From an uncultured Bacilli bacterium (GTDB lineage: Bacteria > Bacillota_I > Bacilli_A > RF39 > UBA660), in NCBI GenBank assembly GCA_947632275.1, contig CANROR010000060.1, positions 1-7,149 of the forward strand: 7,149 nt of DNA, given 5' to 3'. This document shows positions 5,055 to 7,149 of the stretch, one piece after another (the first letter of the stretch is position 1; each line of letters starts with the position of its first letter). The notes under the pieces are model-generated. The model had not been told where the DNA came from. It was given only the letters and a program-made list of their open reading frames with translations, and made no database searches. A program made the translations under genes and the position numbers.

Positions 5055-6621
5055 AGTTATTAATTAAGACCGCATGGACAACAATGCGATTATTGTTATC
5101 GGCACAAGTTGATAAAGTTAAAATTTTATCATCGCTTGTAAGATTAACTTTAAAATCATAAATACTGCGGTCTTTAATTTTATTTAGAAATATTTCTTTA
5201 GCTTGAGCATTAACAAAATCAGTAGCAATATAATCGTTAGTTTTATATATTTTATAAACAGAAAATATTTTATATTGATAAGTTCCATAGATTGTTCTAT
5301 AACTAATTATTTGGTTTTCTTCTTTACTATACCAACTTTTTTTCGTTGTATTAGCCAGGGTTCCAAACATAACGCCCGAATAGTAACGATTATGCGCATA
5401 AATGATTAAATTATCATTAATTTCTTGAGGGTTATTACGATAATCAATAAAAACCCAACCATTATTGTCTTTTTCTGAATAAATATTATGGGTTAAATAA
5501 AAAGTATTATCTTTAGCTTGAACTGTTGGATAATCAATGTTAGTATTATTTACTTTTAACCAACCGACAACATCAGGATTTATCTTTAATAATGAGGCAA
5601 TATCTTCATTTATTGGCACCGGTTTATCCTCAATAACGGGAGGAACGATTTCTTGAACAATAGCATCCATGTCGGCAATTTCAATAACTTTTTTTAAATC
5701 TTTTTGAATAGATGTTACTTTTTGCATTGATACATAGTTATCATAAAAAACATAACCAAAGGATAGGGTAATAATAAAGATAATAATTAAACCACAGAAT
5801 TTTAAAATATTGGTATTAGTTTGTTTAATAAGATTTTCTTTTAAATACTCATCACTATAATTGATTTTAAAAGTAATTCGGGCTCTTTTACTATGCTTTT
5901 TTTGATAATTTTTTAAATACTCAATAGTTTCTAAATCGGCGATGTTTTCATTAATAATTATTTTGATATTCTTTTTATTATATTTTTTTAAAAGAGCGAC
6001 GATATTTTCTAAGTCACTACGAGCAACATGATTAACATGAATATATTTTAAATATTTATTAATTTTAATAAAAGTAATAAAGTCTTCTTCATCTTCAGAC
6101 GAAAAAGGGAAGGTTAAATGTAAGGTAATTTTATAAAACAAAGAGGAATAAGAAGTTAAATTATTGCCTTTCATAAATTTTGAAGCAAATAAAATTTCAC
6201 TCCGGGATTCGACTAATATATGATGCTTATCTAAAATTTCTAACATAAATTCTGGCAAATTATAGCAATTTAGGCTCGTAATGTTGGATTTACATAATTT
6301 TTCACATATTTTATAAGTTAAAGGAACATCTTCTTTTAATATTAAATTTTTAATAAAATAATTATTTTTAATGACATCTACCACTAATTCATTAATGGAA
6401 GCATTTTCAATTAAAACCGTATTAATATTATTACTGCGGGCAATTTCAATTAAAAATTGACTAACTAGTTTAGGACTATTTAACATATATTCATCGGAAA
6501 AAAGCAGTTCATTACAACTGATAACATTAGTATTAAGTAAACTTTTATATTCGTTACTTAATTTTTTTCGTTCTTTAAAAATAAGCATATTATTATCAAT
6601 TCGAATTAGAATTTTTTTCAT
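5053..6621 (-). CDS. srtB: Class B sortase with a large N-terminal cytoplasmic domain
   Basis: This is a membrane-bound transpeptidase that would link surface proteins to the cell wall. The sortase domain is at about 345-522: NPDVVGWLKVNNTNIDYPTVQ (substrate-groove start), YAHNRYYSGVMFGTL with catalytic His410, and TLSTCADNNNRIVVHAVL with Cys506 and Arg512. These are class B features. The Cys-Arg spacing (six) is shorter than the ten of S. aureus SrtB. One membrane helix (about 273-294) precedes it. Residues 1-270 have no signal peptide and should be cytoplasmic. They form alternating hydrophobic strand-like segments and helices (INTVLIEN, IKNLILKED, KYIHVNHV, NIKIIINEN), resembling an irregular LRR-like or alpha/beta repeat, but I do not recognise the family. 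Typical sortases have only a few dozen residues before the helix. The ATG at 6621 follows AGGAG at good spacing. The gene is convergent with the sigma gene and divergent from a secreted protein that may be a substrate. Confidence 0.92.
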   Translation of the reverse strand: MKKILIRIDNNMLIFKERKKLSNEYKSLLNTNVISCNELLFSDEYMLNSPKLVSQFLIEIARSNNINTVLIENASINELVVDVIKNNYFIKNLILKEDVPLTYKICEKLCKSNITSLNCYNLPEFMLEILDKHHILVESRSEILFASKFMKGNNLTSYSSLFYKITLHLTFPFSSEDEEDFITFIKINKYLKYIHVNHVARSDLENIVALLKKYNKKNIKIIINENIADLETIEYLKNYQKKHSKRARITFKINYSDEYLKENLIKQTNTNILKFCGLIIIFIITLSFGYVFYDNYVSMQKVTSIQKDLKKVIEIADMDAIVQEIVPPVIEDKPVPINEDIASLLKINPDVVGWLKVNNTNIDYPTVQAKDNTFYLTHNIYSEKDNNGWVFIDYRNNPQEINDNLIIYAHNRYYSGVMFGTLANTTKKSWYSKEENQIISYRTIYGTYQYKIFSVYKIYKTNDYIATDFVNAQAKEIFLNKIKDRSIYDFKVNLTSDDKILTLSTCADNNNRIVVHAVLINN

Positions 6622-6642
6622 ATGTTACTCCTACTATTCTTT

Positions 6643-6648
6643 ATTATA
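6643..6648 (-). promoter_or_regulatory. Possible -10 element for the sortase gene
   Basis: A perfect TATAAT on the minus strand lies 21 bases upstream of the ATG at 6621. No convincing -35 box or extended -10 is present at normal spacing (the -35 region is an A-run), so the promoter is weak, activator-dependent or misassigned. Confidence 0.35.
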
Positions 6649-6658
6649 ATAACACAAT

Positions 6659-6686
6659 TTGACATTTTTTAGTATGATTTTATAAA
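6659..6686 (+). promoter_or_regulatory. Upstream promoter P1 of the secreted protein gene
   Basis: Consensus TTGACA (6659-6664) and TATAAA (6681-6686) are separated by 16 bp. The predicted start near 6693 gives a leader of about 60 bases. This is the best match to the sigma-A consensus in the window. Confidence 0.6.
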
Positions 6687-6693
6687 AAATATG

Positions 6694-6720
6694 TTGTTTT
6701 TTGTATTTTTATGATATAAT
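6694..6720 (+). promoter_or_regulatory. Downstream promoter P2 of the secreted protein gene
   Basis: A perfect TATAAT (6715-6720) is preceded by TGA, forming an extended -10 element. The only -35-like hexamer is TTGTTT (6694-6699) at a short 15-bp spacing, which the extended -10 could compensate for. The predicted start is near 6727, giving a leader of about 25 bases. Confidence 0.55.
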
Positions 6721-6751
6721 TTAGACATAATAGAGATAGGAGAGATGGAAA

Positions 6752-7149
6752 GTGAAGAAATTTTTAGGTGTTTTACTAGTTAGTGTTTTAGGTTTAGTGC
6801 TTTATATGCCTTATGCTAAAGCAGCAACCGAAGTTAAATTTGAATGTACTAAGACTTGTTCTTTGAATGAAGGTGATTTATGTCAATCTACTTGTACATT
6901 TGGTTTAACTGGCAATACAGGAAGTGTTACAACATTTAATGCCGAAGTGTTATTATCACCAGAATCAGTTCAAATGGGTGAATTAAAATTGAATGAAGGT
7001 TGGGTTAACATGGGAAGTGGTACTCATCTTCAATTAATGACAACAACGGCTGTATCAGATGCCGATATTGAATTTGGTTCATTTACGGTTACAATGCCAA
7101 GAGATCTTAACGGAGCTTCATGTAATATAACATTACAACCTGAAGGCTT
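6752..7149 (+). CDS. Partial secreted protein with signal peptide and paired cysteines
   Basis: The gene runs off the right edge, so only 132 residues are visible. GTG at 6752 is the start: AGGAGA (6738-6743) is eight bases upstream and the first residues form a clear Sec signal peptide (MKKF, a hydrophobic core to about residue 19, then a cleavage site near AKA/A at 24/25). An ATG at 6745 is in another frame and stops after 12 codons. The mature N-terminus has C-x3-C-x7-C-x3-C (Cys32, 36, 44, 48). A beta-rich segment follows, with a further Cys at 124 (AEVLLSPESVQMGELKLN, FGSFTVTMP), faintly like a cohesin or Ig-like sandwich; I would not name the family. Its divergent position next to the sortase makes it a candidate sortase substrate, but any sorting signal would lie beyond the window. 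Tandem promoters lie upstream. Confidence 0.85.
   Translation, partial: MKKFLGVLLVSVLGLVLYMPYAKAATEVKFECTKTCSLNEGDLCQSTCTFGLTGNTGSVTTFNAEVLLSPESVQMGELKLNEGWVNMGSGTHLQLMTTTAVSDADIEFGSFTVTMPRDLNGASCNITLQPEG

Noticed and set aside
5203..5409. Plus-strand ORF of 68 codons inside the sortase gene
   Set aside because: It is antisense to the sortase catalytic domain, and no promoter or ribosome site is seen.
6745..6783. ATG at 6745 as start of the right-edge gene
   Set aside because: That frame stops after 12 codons; the GTG at 6752 has a ribosome site and opens into a clear signal peptide.
1..7149. Mycoplasma-type recoding of TGA as Trp
   Set aside because: All Trp codons in the called genes are TGG, no frame needs a TGA to be read through, and all stops are TAA. 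This does not fully exclude recoding but gives no support for it.
1..7149. Mobile element or prophage origin of the polymerase-yolD pair
   Set aside because: UvrX/YolD pairs often ride on phages and integrative elements, but no integrase, transposase, attachment repeat or phage gene is visible in the window.

Overview
The window looks like chromosome from a low-GC Gram-positive bacterium of the Bacilli/Erysipelotrichia/Mollicutes-relative type, possibly an uncultured gut lineage. The sequence is very AT-rich, Shine-Dalgarno sites are strong, and sigma-A-type promoters and intrinsic terminators are easy to see. All six complete stop codons are TAA. Trp is always TGG and no gene needs a recoded TGA, so the standard bacterial code fits and the Mycoplasma code is not required. 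A class B sortase and cell-wall-binding repeats argue for a cell with a Gram-positive type surface. The exact taxon is inference.

Layout from left to right. (1) The 3' part of a secreted surface protein: fibronectin-III-like domains, five CW/choline-binding-type repeats and a Cys-rich tail, closed by a strong terminator at 991-1025. (2) A small gene (1115-1591, +) with its own promoter, encoding an acidic, repeat-containing cytoplasmic segment anchored by one C-terminal membrane helix. (3) A convergent two-gene SOS-type operon on the minus strand: a UvrX/YqjW-like Y-family error-prone DNA polymerase (3163-1901) followed by an 8-nt-overlapping YolD-like gene (1908-1588). Its promoter has a near-perfect Bacillus-type LexA (DinR) box at the predicted transcription start. 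(4) Divergent from it, a sigma-70-family gene (3296-5041, +) whose protein continues about 160 residues past region 4.2. That extension reads as a ParB/KorB/Noc-type helix-turn-helix DNA-binding domain and is the most unusual item in the window. (5) Convergent with the sigma gene, a class B sortase (6621-5053, -) carrying a 270-residue N-terminal cytoplasmic domain of unknown type before its membrane helix. The two genes share one bidirectional terminator. (6) Divergent from the sortase, the 5' end of a secreted protein with a signal peptide and paired cysteines (6752 to the right edge).

The surface genes (partial CW-repeat protein, sortase, secreted Cys-containing protein) suggest a surface-protein neighbourhood. 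The polymerase/YolD pair is an independent DNA-damage module. The sigma factor may be an alternative or specialised sigma with a second DNA-binding module that recruits it to specific sites; this is inference from domain architecture. Gene packing is tight: two convergent pairs have overlapping or nearly touching stops, and two terminators use coding sequence as part of their stems. There is no gene-free stretch longer than about 155 bases. No RNA genes, CRISPR arrays, insertion sequences or attachment sites were seen.
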